Part shown: in pieces, positions 23,548 through 31,153 of the stretch
How the letters are laid out: each line of letters opens with the position of its first letter
How positions within the stretch are numbered: the stretch's first letter is position 1
Assembly: GCF_013372625.1 (NCBI RefSeq)
Contig: NZ_JABXFD010000574.1
Location: 1 to 33,353 of the forward strand
Reading direction: 5' to 3'
From: Actinomadura sp. BRA 177
GTDB taxonomy: Bacteria > Actinomycetota > Actinomycetes > Streptosporangiales > Streptosporangiaceae
DNA: 33,353 bases
Translations under genes and position numbers: made by a program
Notes under the pieces: generated by a model
The model's database searches: none
The model's input: only the letters and a program-made list of their open reading frames with translations
Told to the model about the DNA's origin: nothing

Positions 23548-24216
23548 ATGGACGCTCCCCTGATCAGTGTTCGCGGTGAGGCGGTGCTGGAGGCCGAGCC
23601 GGAGATCGCGCGGCTGTCGGTGCACGTGCAGTCGCAGGAGTCCGACCGGCGGACGGCGCTCGACCGGCTCACCGAGCGGAACCAGCGGTGCCTCGACCTG
23701 GTGAAGTCCTACGGCGAGGCCGTGGAGAAGCTGGAGACGGGCGGGCTGTCGATCACGCCGCTGCTGAAGTACAAGCGGCGCGAGGGCGACGTCCGGGCGT
23801 ACCGGGGCACCGTCTGGATCAAGATCACGGTCGTCGACTTCGGGGTGCTCGGCGAGCTGGTGACCCGGCTCGGCGACCTGGAGCGGACGTTCGTCAGCGG
23901 GCCGGAGTGGGAGCTGCGCCGCGACAGCGAGGTGTACGGGCGGGCCGCGCGGCAGGCGGCGCACGAGGCCGTGGCGCGGGCGCGCAGCTACGCCGAGGCG
24001 CTCGGGGCCCGGCTGACCGGGCTGGTCGAACTGTCGGACGAGGGCGTCGGCCGCACACCGGAGGCCCCGGTCGCGCTCGCCGCCGCCTACGGGCGCGGGC
24101 TGGGCGACACGTCCGAGGAGCCGGAACCGATCGACCTGGAGCCGGAGACGCAGATCGTCCGCGCGACGGTCGAGGCCCGCTTCACCACAACGCAGCCCGA
24201 CCTGGAGCCGCGGTGA
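23548..24216 (+). CDS. SIMPL (DUF541) domain protein
   Basis: The 222-residue protein matches the SIMPL/DUF541 family (ISVRGEAVLEAEPEIARLSVHVQSQ near the start, AARQAAHEAVARARSYAEALGARLTG in the middle, QIVRATVEARF at the end). Family members include the periplasmic BP26/YggE proteins, but here no signal peptide is present, so it is likely cytoplasmic. Function is unknown. ATG 23548 lies 16 bases after the previous stop, and its own stop overlaps the next gene by 4 bases (GTGA). Confidence 0.85.
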   Translation: MDAPLISVRGEAVLEAEPEIARLSVHVQSQESDRRTALDRLTERNQRCLDLVKSYGEAVEKLETGGLSITPLLKYKRREGDVRAYRGTVWIKITVVDFGVLGELVTRLGDLERTFVSGPEWELRRDSEVYGRAARQAAHEAVARARSYAEALGARLTGLVELSDEGVGRTPEAPVALAAAYGRGLGDTSEEPEPIDLEPETQIVRATVEARFTTTQPDLEPR

Positions 24217-25484
24217 GGATAGCGATCGTCGGGGCCGGCAGCGGCTACATGCCGGGGATCGTCCGGGGGCTGCTGCACCGCGCCGACGACCTCGCCGGGA
24301 CGGAGCTGGCCTGCTACGACATCGACGCCGCGCACCTGGACGTCATGACGCGGCTCGCGCGGAACATGTTCGCCGCGCGGGGCGCCGCGATCACCGTGTC
24401 GTCGCACACCGTCCTCAAGGCGGCGCTGGACGGGGCCTCGTACGTGTTCACGACGTTCCGTCCCGGTGGGCTGGCCGCACGGCATCTGGACGAGTCGATC
24501 CCGCTGAAGCACGGTGTCGTCGGGCAGGAGACGGCAGGGCCGGGCGGATTCCTGATGGCGCTGCGGTCGGTGCCCGTCCTGCTCGATATCGCCGCCGAGG
24601 CCGACCCTGGCGCGTGGATCGTCAACTACACAAACCCAACCAATGTGGTCACCGACGCCGTCGCGCGCCACACCGATGCGCGCATCATCGGGCTGTGCGA
24701 CCAGTACATCGGCGACACCGAGATGTGGGCCGAACTGCTGGGGCTGCCGTCCGACGGGCTGGAGGCCGACTGGATCGGCCTCAACCACGCCACCTGGGCG
24801 CAGCGGCTCCGGCTCGACGGGCGCGAACTCGACGTCCCGCTCCTGCTGGACGACCTGAAGGTCCCCGGCGGCGGCGCGACGCCCTGGCGCGACCCGTCCC
24901 GAATGGCGGAACTCGCCAAGACGCTCGGTTTCCTGCCGAACTCCTACGCCAAGTACTACTTCTTCCACGATGAAGTCGTGGAAGAGATGCGGGCGAAGGG
25001 CACGACCCGCGCGCAGGACATCCTCGCCATGCTGCCCGGCTACTACGAGCAGGTCGCCACCGAAGCCGACAAGGCCGACCCGGACCCGTCCCGGGAGCGC
25101 GGCGGAGGCGAGCACGGCGAGTTCGCCGTCGACGTCATCTGCGCCCTGCACCGCGACGAAGGCCGCCGGATGATCGTCAACACGCGCAACAACGGCGCGA
25201 TCCCCTCCCTGGACGCCGACGCGATCGTGGAAGTCCCGTCCCTGGTCGGACGGTCCGGACCCGTCCCGCTGACGATGGGCCCGCTCCCCGGCCCGGTGCG
25301 CGGCCTCACCCAGGCAATCCACGCCTACGAGCGGCTCGCGTCCGAGGCGGCCGTCACCGGCGACCGCCGCACCGCGCTGCAGGCGCTCATGGCGCACCCG
25401 TTCGTCCGGAGCAAGCACACCGCCGAGAAGATCCTGGACGAGGGCCTCGCCGCCCACCGCGATCATCTCCCCCAGTTCCGCTGA
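24213..25484 (+). CDS. GH4-family 6-phospho-glycosidase (NAD- and metal-dependent)
   Basis: The 423-residue enzyme has the GH4 Rossmann start (RIAIVGAGSGYMPGIVRGLL), NPTNVVTDAV, and the metal ligands C162 (GLCDQY) and H192 (GLNHATW). The late GH4 motif NNGAIPSLDADAIVEVP is present. GH4 enzymes split phosphorylated alpha- or beta-glycosides by a redox mechanism with NAD and manganese. No sugar phosphotransferase gene is nearby, so the substrate is open. GTG 24213 overlaps the SIMPL stop. Confidence 0.9.
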   Translation: MRIAIVGAGSGYMPGIVRGLLHRADDLAGTELACYDIDAAHLDVMTRLARNMFAARGAAITVSSHTVLKAALDGASYVFTTFRPGGLAARHLDESIPLKHGVVGQETAGPGGFLMALRSVPVLLDIAAEADPGAWIVNYTNPTNVVTDAVARHTDARIIGLCDQYIGDTEMWAELLGLPSDGLEADWIGLNHATWAQRLRLDGRELDVPLLLDDLKVPGGGATPWRDPSRMAELAKTLGFLPNSYAKYYFFHDEVVEEMRAKGTTRAQDILAMLPGYYEQVATEADKADPDPSRERGGGEHGEFAVDVICALHRDEGRRMIVNTRNNGAIPSLDADAIVEVPSLVGRSGPVPLTMGPLPGPVRGLTQAIHAYERLASEAAVTGDRRTALQALMAHPFVRSKHTAEKILDEGLAAHRDHLPQFR

Positions 25485-25516
25485 ACGGGGCGCGCCGCCG
25501 TCCCGTACTCCAGGGT

Positions 25517-25804
25517 GTGGGAGGAACCGACTGCGGGGTGTACCGGATCGGCCTCGGCGTCTACGCCATCGGACGGCTGGCCGGCGCCGAGGCCGACGCG
25601 CTGTCGGCGCACCTGAACGGCTGCCCGCCCTGCCGCGCCGAGCTCGCCGAGCTGCGGACGGTCGCCGAGCTGCTCGCCCACTCCGTGCGCGCCCCCGGCC
25701 CGGCACGCAAAGGCGCCGGCCGCGGACCGCGGACCGGCGCCTCCAGACTGGGCCTCAGCGGCGCCTGCGCTTACGGCGCCAGAGGACCAGGGCGGTCACG
25801 GTGA
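25517..25804 (+). CDS. Short ZAS (anti-sigma zinc finger)-like protein, possibly truncated
   Basis: The first ~60 residues match a zinc-binding anti-sigma (ZAS) domain: DCGVYRIGLGVYAIGRL followed by HLNGCPPCRAELAEL, the H-x3-C-x2-C motif, with an upstream Cys as fourth ligand. The remaining ~35 residues are read through a terminator-like hairpin and the end of the opposite DUF3618 gene, so they are unlikely to be meaningful. No sigma gene is beside it and no membrane helix follows. It may be a soluble ZAS protein or a frameshifted or truncated anti-sigma factor. The start could be GTG 25517 or GTG 25538. Confidence 0.5.
   Translation: MGGTDCGVYRIGLGVYAIGRLAGAEADALSAHLNGCPPCRAELAELRTVAELLAHSVRAPGPARKGAGRGPRTGASRLGLSGACAYGARGPGRSR
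25712..25741. terminator. Hairpin at the convergent end of the ZAS ORF and DUF3618 gene
   Basis: GGCGCCGG (25712-25719) pairs with CCGGCGCC (25734-25741), and the inner CCGC/GCGG pairs extend the stem. It lies 13 bases past the DUF3618 stop, as a terminator should, but inside the open frame of the ZAS ORF. Confidence 0.65.
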
Positions 25805-26066
25805 CCGCGGCCCCGACGCCCGCGAGCACCACCCGCTTGTCGATCCCGCCGCCCTGACCGTCCTCGTCCTCGTCGGACGGCCGGACCAGCGCGCCGAAGG
25901 CCTTGGCGACCTGCCCGGCCTCCTCCTTCAGCCGCTCGACGCCCCGGTTCGCGACGTTCTTCGGGTTGACCCGGTCCGCGATCTCGTCGACATTGCGCGC
26001 CAGATCCTTGCGGGTGCGCTCGATATAGCGTTCCAGCTCCTCCGGGTCGCTGAACCTGTCGGCCAT
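25755..26066 (-). CDS. DUF3618 family membrane protein
   Basis: The 103-residue protein begins MADRFSDPEELERYIERTRK, the DUF3618 signature helix with DLARNVDEIADRVNPKN. After an acidic linker it has one transmembrane helix (VVLAGVGAAVTVTALVLW) and a basic end (RRKRRRR). Role unknown; such genes often sit next to bcp in actinomycetes, as here, divergent from it. Its stop is followed by the hairpin at 25712-25741. Confidence 0.85.
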   Translation of the reverse strand: MADRFSDPEELERYIERTRKDLARNVDEIADRVNPKNVANRGVERLKEEAGQVAKAFGALVRPSDEDEDGQGGGIDKRVVLAGVGAAVTVTALVLWRRKRRRR

Positions 26067-26233
26067 GCCGTGTCCTTATCCTGTCGGGCGAACTCGCGGT
26101 GGGGCGATGCCGCGGTGGGGCGCTACCACGAGCGAAGCATGATCCGAACAGTGTTGCAGGTCTTGCCCGTGGACGCCCGTCCAGCCCCGGCCGGTACGGT
26201 TGGTCCCACCATCCGAGCGAAAGGCGGGTCAGG

Positions 26234-26701
26234 GTGTCCGAGCGGCTCCAGCCGGGCGACGTCGCCCCCGATTTCGAGCTTCCCGACGCCGACGAGGCCG
26301 CGGTGTCGCTGGCCTCGCTGCGCGGCAGGCGCGTGATCCTCTACTTCTACCCGGCGGCCATGACGCCCGGCTGCACCAAGGAGTCCGTGGACTTCGAGGG
26401 CAGCCTGGCCGAGCTGGAGGCCGCCGGCGTCACCGTGGTCGGCATCTCCCCCGACAAGCCGGCGAAGCTGGCGAAGTTCCGGGAGAAGGAGGGGCTGACG
26501 TTCCCGCTCCTGTCCGACCCGGACGCCGAGGTCCTGAACGCGTACGGCGCGTACGGCGAGAAGAAGCTTTACGGCAAGGTCGTCGTCGGCGTCATCCGGT
26601 CCACATTCATCATCGACGCCGAGGGCAAGGTCGAGAAGGCGTACTACAACGTGAAGGCGACGGGGCACGTCGAGCGCCTCCGCCGCGACCTGGGCATCTA
26701 G
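26234..26701 (+). CDS. bcp: Thioredoxin-dependent thiol peroxidase (Bcp/PrxQ type) with a single cysteine
   Basis: The 155-residue peroxiredoxin reduces hydroperoxides. It has APDFELPD, YFYPAAMTPGCTKES with peroxidatic C47, GISPDKPAKLAKF, and RSTFIIDAEGKV. The Bcp resolving cysteine normally five residues later is V52, and there is no other Cys in the protein, so it must work as a 1-Cys enzyme, needing an external thiol such as mycothiol or a thioredoxin-like partner. GTG 26234 was chosen because the family starts here; a few bases upstream there is only a weak GGGTCAGG ribosome site. A strong hairpin follows. Confidence 0.9.
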   Translation: MSERLQPGDVAPDFELPDADEAAVSLASLRGRRVILYFYPAAMTPGCTKESVDFEGSLAELEAAGVTVVGISPDKPAKLAKFREKEGLTFPLLSDPDAEVLNAYGAYGEKKLYGKVVVGVIRSTFIIDAEGKVEKAYYNVKATGHVERLRRDLGI

Positions 26702-26710
26702 ACAACGCAG

Positions 26711-26735
26711 CGGCCCGCGCGTCACGCGCGGGCCG
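26711..26735. terminator. Bidirectional hairpin between bcp and tRNA-Leu
   Basis: Perfect 11-bp arms at 26711-26721 and 26725-26735 with a 3-base loop lie between the bcp stop and the 3' end of the minus-strand tRNA. It can end both transcripts. Confidence 0.75.
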
Positions 26736-26737
26736 GG

Positions 26738-26822
26738 TGCGGGCGGGGGGATTCGAACCCCCACGGTGTCGCCACCAACAGGACCTAAACCTGCCGCGTA
26801 TACCTGATTTCGCCACGCCCGC
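26738..26822 (-). tRNA. tRNA-Leu, anticodon UAG
   Basis: Read on the minus strand, the 7-bp acceptor stem GCGGGCG (26822-26816) pairs with CGCCCGC (26745-26739). The D arm, anticodon stem GCAGG/CCTGT, loop TTTAGGT, a long variable arm typical of leucine tRNAs (TGGTGGCGACACCG), and the T arm GGGGG-TTCGAAT-CCCCC follow. The anticodon TAG reads CUA/CUG codons. CCA is not encoded. The 5' 38 bases overlap the end of the MFS gene on the same strand, so the mature 5' end must be cut by RNase P from a longer transcript or the promoter lies within that gene. Confidence 0.95.
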
Positions 26823-28365
26823 CGGCGCTTCCCTCAGAAAGCTTATCGGCTTGATCGGCGGGCTCGGCAACGGAATTCGCGGCCGCGCGGGGCGTGCGGT
26901 GCAGGGCCGCGAAGACGACGGCGGTGACAGCCAGCGCGATGGACGCCGTGAGGAACGCGGCCTGGACGCCGTCGGCGAACGCCCGCTGCGCCTGCTCGGC
27001 GATCTGCGGGCCGAGCCGCATCGCCCCCGCCAGGGACTCCTTCGCCCCCTCGGCGGCCGGGCCGGGCAGCCCGTCCAGGCTCAGGTTCGCGCGGTAGGCC
27101 GACTGCAGGATGCTGCCGAGGACGGCGATGCCGAGCGCGCCGCCGAGTTCGCGGGCCAGGTCGTTCATCGCCGAGCCCACGCCCTGCTTCTCCGGCGGCA
27201 GCGCGTCGGTGATGGACGCGGTCGCGGGCGTCATGGCGAGGCCCATGCCGGCGCCGAGCGGGATCAGCCCGGCGAGCAGCAGCCAGTAGGTGCTGTCCTC
27301 GTCCAGCAGGGAGAAGACCAGCATCGCGACGGCGACCAGCAGCAGACCGGCCGTGATGACGCGGCGCGGGCCCAGCTTGGCCGCCGCGCGGGGCGCGACG
27401 CCGCGGGCGAACGGCATCATCGTGAGCGCCATCGGCACCAGGCTCAGCGCCCCGATGAGCGCGCTGTCGTCCTTCACCAGTTGCAGGTACTGCAGGACGA
27501 TGAACACGAAGCCGAAGAAGGCGAAGAACTGCAGCGTGAGGGAGATGGCGCCGGCGGAGAACGCGCGGTGCCGGAACAGCCGCGGGTCGAGCAGCGGGTT
27601 CGGCCGCTTCAGCTCCCAGACCACGAACCCGGCGAGGATGACGAGCGCGGCGGCGAGGCCGAGCAGGGTGCGGGCGCTGCCCCAGCCCTCGTTCGGCGCC
27701 TCGATGATCGAGTAGACGCCGGCGCCGAGCCCGGCGACGGTGATCGCGGCGCCGGTCACGTCCAGCCGCGGGGCGTCCGGGTCGGCGGACTCGGGGACGA
27801 CCGCCAGCGTCGCGGCCAGCGCGACCACGGCGAGGACGACGTTCATCCAGAACACCGACCGCCACGACCACACCTCCAGCAGGCCGCCGGACACCAGCAG
27901 CCCGAAGATCGCGCTCGCGCCGGCGACGCCCGCCCAGGCGCCGACCGCGCGGGTGCGCTGCGCGGGCGGGAACGTCGAGGTGATCGTCGACAGCGTCGCC
28001 GGCATCACCAGCGCGGCGCCGACGCCGAGGACGCCGCGCATCGCGATCAGCCAGTGCGGGTCGCTGGACAGCGCGGCGGCGGCCGACCCCGCGCCGAAGA
28101 TCACCAGCCCGGCGGCGAGCGCGCGGCGGCGCCCGTAGCGGTCGCCGATGGCGCCGCCGAGCAGCAGCAGAGCGGCGAAGGCGAGCGCGTACGCGTCGAT
28201 GATCCAGGACAGCTCGGTGAGCCCGGCGCGGGTGTCGCGGGCGATGGACGGCACGGCGGTGTTGAGGGACGCCACGGCCGACACGACCGTGGCGAGGGAC
28301 AGCATCACGGCCGGCAGCACCGCGCGGTGGACGGTGCCCTGGCCTTCCTTCGCAGTGGTGTTCAT
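26785..28365 (-). CDS. DHA2-family MFS multidrug exporter (EmrB/QacA type)
   Basis: The 526-residue protein has 14 predicted helices, with PSIARDTRAGLTELSWIIDAY, the loop motif GGAIGDRYGRRRAL and antiporter motif segment VGAALVMPATLSTI. The C-terminal third has PPEKQGVGSAMNDLARELGGALG. It would pump drugs out with protons. ATG 28365 is preferred, since the in-frame upstream codons lack a helix and a ribosome site. Its last 12 codons lie inside the tRNA-Leu gene, and its TAG stop coincides with the anticodon. It is divergent from a TetR gene, the usual repressor arrangement. Confidence 0.92.
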   Translation of the reverse strand: MNTTAKEGQGTVHRAVLPAVMLSLATVVSAVASLNTAVPSIARDTRAGLTELSWIIDAYALAFAALLLLGGAIGDRYGRRRALAAGLVIFGAGSAAAALSSDPHWLIAMRGVLGVGAALVMPATLSTITSTFPPAQRTRAVGAWAGVAGASAIFGLLVSGGLLEVWSWRSVFWMNVVLAVVALAATLAVVPESADPDAPRLDVTGAAITVAGLGAGVYSIIEAPNEGWGSARTLLGLAAALVILAGFVVWELKRPNPLLDPRLFRHRAFSAGAISLTLQFFAFFGFVFIVLQYLQLVKDDSALIGALSLVPMALTMMPFARGVAPRAAAKLGPRRVITAGLLLVAVAMLVFSLLDEDSTYWLLLAGLIPLGAGMGLAMTPATASITDALPPEKQGVGSAMNDLARELGGALGIAVLGSILQSAYRANLSLDGLPGPAAEGAKESLAGAMRLGPQIAEQAQRAFADGVQAAFLTASIALAVTAVVFAALHRTPRAAANSVAEPADQADKLSEGSAGGRGEIRYTRQV

Positions 28366-28391
28366 GCCTCGACCCTCGCGTCCGCCCGGTC

Positions 28392-28397
28392 TATATT
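28392..28397 (+). promoter_or_regulatory. Probable -10 box for the tetR gene (leaderless start)
   Basis: TATATT lies 6 bases before GTG 28404 in an AT-rich island (28392-28420), with a TCGACC -35-like hexamer at 28369-28374. Transcription would begin at or near the start codon. The island also abuts the MFS gene start, so TetR could bind here. Confidence 0.45.
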
Positions 28398-28403
28398 TCA
28401 ATC

Positions 28404-29021
28404 GTGATGAATAAATCCGGGACGGGCGGGCGCGGCCGGCGGCGCGGCAGCCCCGACACCCGCGAGTCGATCCTCGCGGTGGCGCGCCGCCGCTTCCTCG
28501 CCGACGGGTACGGGCCGGTCACGATGCGGTCCGTCGCCGCCGAGGCCGGCGTGGACGCCGCACTGATCAGCTACTTCTTCGGCTCGAAGAAGGGGCTGTT
28601 CGGTGCGGTGCTCGGCCTGGTCGCCAACCCGCCCGAGGTGCTCGCCGGCGCGCTCCCCGGCGACCCCGCCACGTTGCCCGAACGCGTCCTGCGGGCGCTG
28701 CTGACCGCGTGGGACGACCCGGAGGGCGGCGCGCGGCTCGTGCTGCTCGTGCGCGCGGCGGTGCAGGAGCCCGAGCTGGCCCGGCTGCTGCGCGACCTCC
28801 TCGAACGGGAGATCATCGGCCGCATCGCCGACCACGTCGGGGGTCCCGGGGCGAGCGCGCGGGCCGGGGCGTCCGGCACCCAGCTCGCCGGGCTGATCTT
28901 CGCCCGCTACATCCTCGGCTTGGAACCCGTCGCCTCGATGACGGCCGATGAATTAATCGCCCGCCTCGCCCCGGGCCTGCGCGCCGTCCTCTACCCGTCC
29001 CCGCGCCCCCGCGTCCGGTAA
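28404..29021 (+). CDS. TetR-family transcriptional regulator
   Basis: The ~205-residue protein has the TetR helix-turn-helix (about 18-62: RESILAVARRRFLADGYGPVTMRSVAAEAGVDAALISYFFGSKKGLF, in pieces) and a helical ligand domain with a C-terminal AefR/tetracyclin-like part. It should repress the divergent MFS exporter and respond to an exported compound. The start is GTG 28404 or ATG 28407, both leaderless candidates with no ribosome site. Confidence 0.88.
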   Translation: MMNKSGTGGRGRRRGSPDTRESILAVARRRFLADGYGPVTMRSVAAEAGVDAALISYFFGSKKGLFGAVLGLVANPPEVLAGALPGDPATLPERVLRALLTAWDDPEGGARLVLLVRAAVQEPELARLLRDLLEREIIGRIADHVGGPGASARAGASGTQLAGLIFARYILGLEPVASMTADELIARLAPGLRAVLYPSPRPRVR

Positions 29022-29181
29022 GGGACAGGACACCGCCGCGGTTCCGGACAGGACCCCAAATCGCATGTGGTGACATTTGAAAAAAGGGCCTCGGCAGGGC
29101 GGGGACGGGCGCCTAGGCTGGTCGGGTCCGTCCGGCACGCACAGTCGGTGACATCATGATCACACAAGCGGCGGGGTCGCC

Positions 29182-30153
29182 GTGAGCGACAGCTTCACGC
29201 ATCGCGTCCTGCCCTTCGACGGGGTGGACGAGTTCCTCGGCGGCACCGTGCCGTTCCTGCGGAACGGCGTCGACGCGGGCGACCGCGTCCTCGCCGTGTG
29301 CGGGAGCGGGCGGGAGATGCTGCTCCGCGACGCTCTCGGGCCGGCCGCGGACGCCGTCCGGTTCACCGACGCCGCCACCTGGTACGGCCACCCGTCCCGC
29401 ACGCTCGCCGACTGCCTGGGCGACGCCGACGAGAGCGCCCGGCAGGGCCGCCGGCTGCGCCTCCTCGGGGAGCCGTCGTGGGCGTCCCGGTCGCCGCTGG
29501 AGGTCGTCGAATGGCAGCGGGCCGAGGCGCTGCTGAACGTCGCGATCCGCGGCACCGGCGCGTCCGTCCTGTGCCCGTACGCGACCTCGCTGCCCGCCGC
29601 CATCGTCGCGGCCGGCCGCAAGACCCACCCGGAGACCGTGCGCGGCACCCGCGCCCTGCCCAACCCCGGCTTCGTCGACCCGTGGACGTTCTGCGCCCGC
29701 TGCGACGCCGAGCCGCTGCCCCCGCCGCCGTCCGGCGCCGACGCGCTGGAACTCGACGACCGGCCCGACCTGTTCTGGCTGCGCGCCTGGGTCACCGACT
29801 GCGCCCGGCAGACGCCGCTGCCCGAGGAGGGGCTGCAGCGGCTGCTGGTCGCGGTCACCGAGGTCGTCACCAACGCGCTCCGGCACGGCGCGCCGCCCAT
29901 CGTCCTGCGGATGTGGACGGACGCGGAGACGGCCGGCCCGGCGCTCGCCTGCGAGGTCACCGACGCGGGCCGGTGGCCGCCCGGCACCGGGTACGGGCTG
30001 CTCCCGCCGCACCCGGCGGGCGCCTCGTCCGGCGGGCGGTTCGGGCTGTGGGCGGTGCGGCTGCTGTGCTCCACAGTGCAGATCCGGACGGGTGGGAAGG
30101 GCACCGCCGTCCGGCTGCGGCTCACCCTTCCCGACCCGGACCGGGCCGGATAG
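29182..30153 (+). CDS. MEDS-domain sensor with HATPase (RsbW-like) domain, first of three
   Basis: The 323-residue protein has an N-terminal MEDS sensor domain (about 1-185; FTHRVLPFDGVDEFLGGTVPFL, later CPYATSLP and a FVDPWTF segment) joined to a C-terminal HATPase_c domain (about 200-320). The ATP site is intact: N-box EVVTNALRHG, G1 VTDAGRW and G2 RFGLWAVRLL. Such MEDS-HATPase proteins are annotated as RsbA-like anti-sigma regulators; binding to a sigma factor or STAS protein is inferred. GTG 29182 lacks a strong ribosome site. It is followed by a MEDS-STAS gene 19 bases later. Confidence 0.82.
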   Translation: MSDSFTHRVLPFDGVDEFLGGTVPFLRNGVDAGDRVLAVCGSGREMLLRDALGPAADAVRFTDAATWYGHPSRTLADCLGDADESARQGRRLRLLGEPSWASRSPLEVVEWQRAEALLNVAIRGTGASVLCPYATSLPAAIVAAGRKTHPETVRGTRALPNPGFVDPWTFCARCDAEPLPPPPSGADALELDDRPDLFWLRAWVTDCARQTPLPEEGLQRLLVAVTEVVTNALRHGAPPIVLRMWTDAETAGPALACEVTDAGRWPPGTGYGLLPPHPAGASSGGRFGLWAVRLLCSTVQIRTGGKGTAVRLRLTLPDPDRAG

Positions 30154-30172
30154 ACAGAGCGTGAGGAACTCC

Positions 30173-31153
30173 ATGCGTTGGGCTTCCAAATCCCTTTTGG
30201 CGGCGTACGCTGAACAGATCCGCCCCGAACCCGATGGGCAGGCCATGGAGACACCCTGGTTCGCCAAGCGCCCCGTCAGCGCAGTCCGGCCTGGAGATCA
30301 CGGCTGGCTGGCCTACACCGGTCCAGAGGAGCGCGACCGGGTCATCGGGCCCTTCGTCCGGGAGGGCCTGCTGACCGGCGAGAAGGTCGTGTACGTGACC
30401 GACGTCCCCGCCGAGCGGCTGCCCGGCCTCGGCCCCGGGATCGACCTGGACGAGTTCATCCGGAGCCGCCAGCTGCGGGTCGTCCCGCGGCGGGACGCCT
30501 GCCTCGACCGCGGCGGCGCCTTCGCCCCGGCCAAGATGCTCGACACCATCGGCGAGGAGGTCGGCACGGCGTTCGACCAGGGCTTCCGCGCCGCCCGCAT
30601 CACCACCGACTACAGCTGGCTGCTGCACGGGTCCGGCGCGTCCGACATCGGCCGGATGCTCGGCTGCGAGAACCGGGTCGGCGACACCGTCTCGCCGAGC
30701 ACGATGGCGATGGCGGTCTGCCAGATCGACCGGCGCGCGTGCCCGCCCGACCAGCTCGCCGCCCTTCGCGACACACACGAGGTGCTCGTGGAAGTGAACC
30801 CCGAATACGACGACGGGATCCTGAAGATAGTGCCCATGTTCGAGCCGGCCGGGCTGCGGATCGAGGGGGAACTGGACGCCGCCCGGCACACGGTGTTCGC
30901 CGAGAAGCTCGCGCAGGTGGTCGCGCAGCGCGGCAGCGTCCACCTCGACGTGTCCCGGCTCGGCTTCATCGACCTCGGCGGGCTGAACCTGCTGGCGCGG
31001 CACGCCACCCGGCTGCCCGCCGACGGGTCGCTCGTCCTCGACAACCTCCGGCCGAACGTGGAGAGCCTCATCTCCACGGTCGGCTGGCACCGGCTGCCGG
31101 GCCTCGCCCGCGGCGCCGGACGGGGGCTCCCGGAGACGGAGGACTTCGCCTGA
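30173..31153 (+). CDS. MEDS-domain protein with C-terminal STAS domain
   Basis: The 326-residue protein has a MEDS domain at about 35-200 (GDHGWLAYTGPEERDRVIGPFV, ITTDYSWLLHG) and a STAS domain at about 224-306 (GLRIEGELDAARHTVF, SVHLDVSRLGFIDLGGLNLL). The STAS phosphorylation region, normally D-S-S-G, reads D267-L268-G269-G270, so the usual Ser/Thr acceptor is missing. MEDS domains are thought to bind small methylated or hydrophobic ligands, and STAS domains bind HATPase anti-sigma partners. ATG 30173 follows GAGG; its stop overlaps the next MEDS gene by one base. It is likely co-translated with it. Confidence 0.82.
   Translation: MRWASKSLLAAYAEQIRPEPDGQAMETPWFAKRPVSAVRPGDHGWLAYTGPEERDRVIGPFVREGLLTGEKVVYVTDVPAERLPGLGPGIDLDEFIRSRQLRVVPRRDACLDRGGAFAPAKMLDTIGEEVGTAFDQGFRAARITTDYSWLLHGSGASDIGRMLGCENRVGDTVSPSTMAMAVCQIDRRACPPDQLAALRDTHEVLVEVNPEYDDGILKIVPMFEPAGLRIEGELDAARHTVFAEKLAQVVAQRGSVHLDVSRLGFIDLGGLNLLARHATRLPADGSLVLDNLRPNVESLISTVGWHRLPGLARGAGRGLPETEDFA

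Noticed and set aside
26738-26822. tRNA-Leu as an integration site for a mobile island carrying the MFS and TetR genes
   Set aside because: The genes lie at the 5' side of the tRNA, no integrase is present and no repeated tRNA 3' end was seen.
29022-29181. Specific stress-sigma promoter upstream of the MEDS cluster
   Set aside because: Only weak partial matches (for example TAGGCT at 29114-29119) were seen, with no convincing -35 element.
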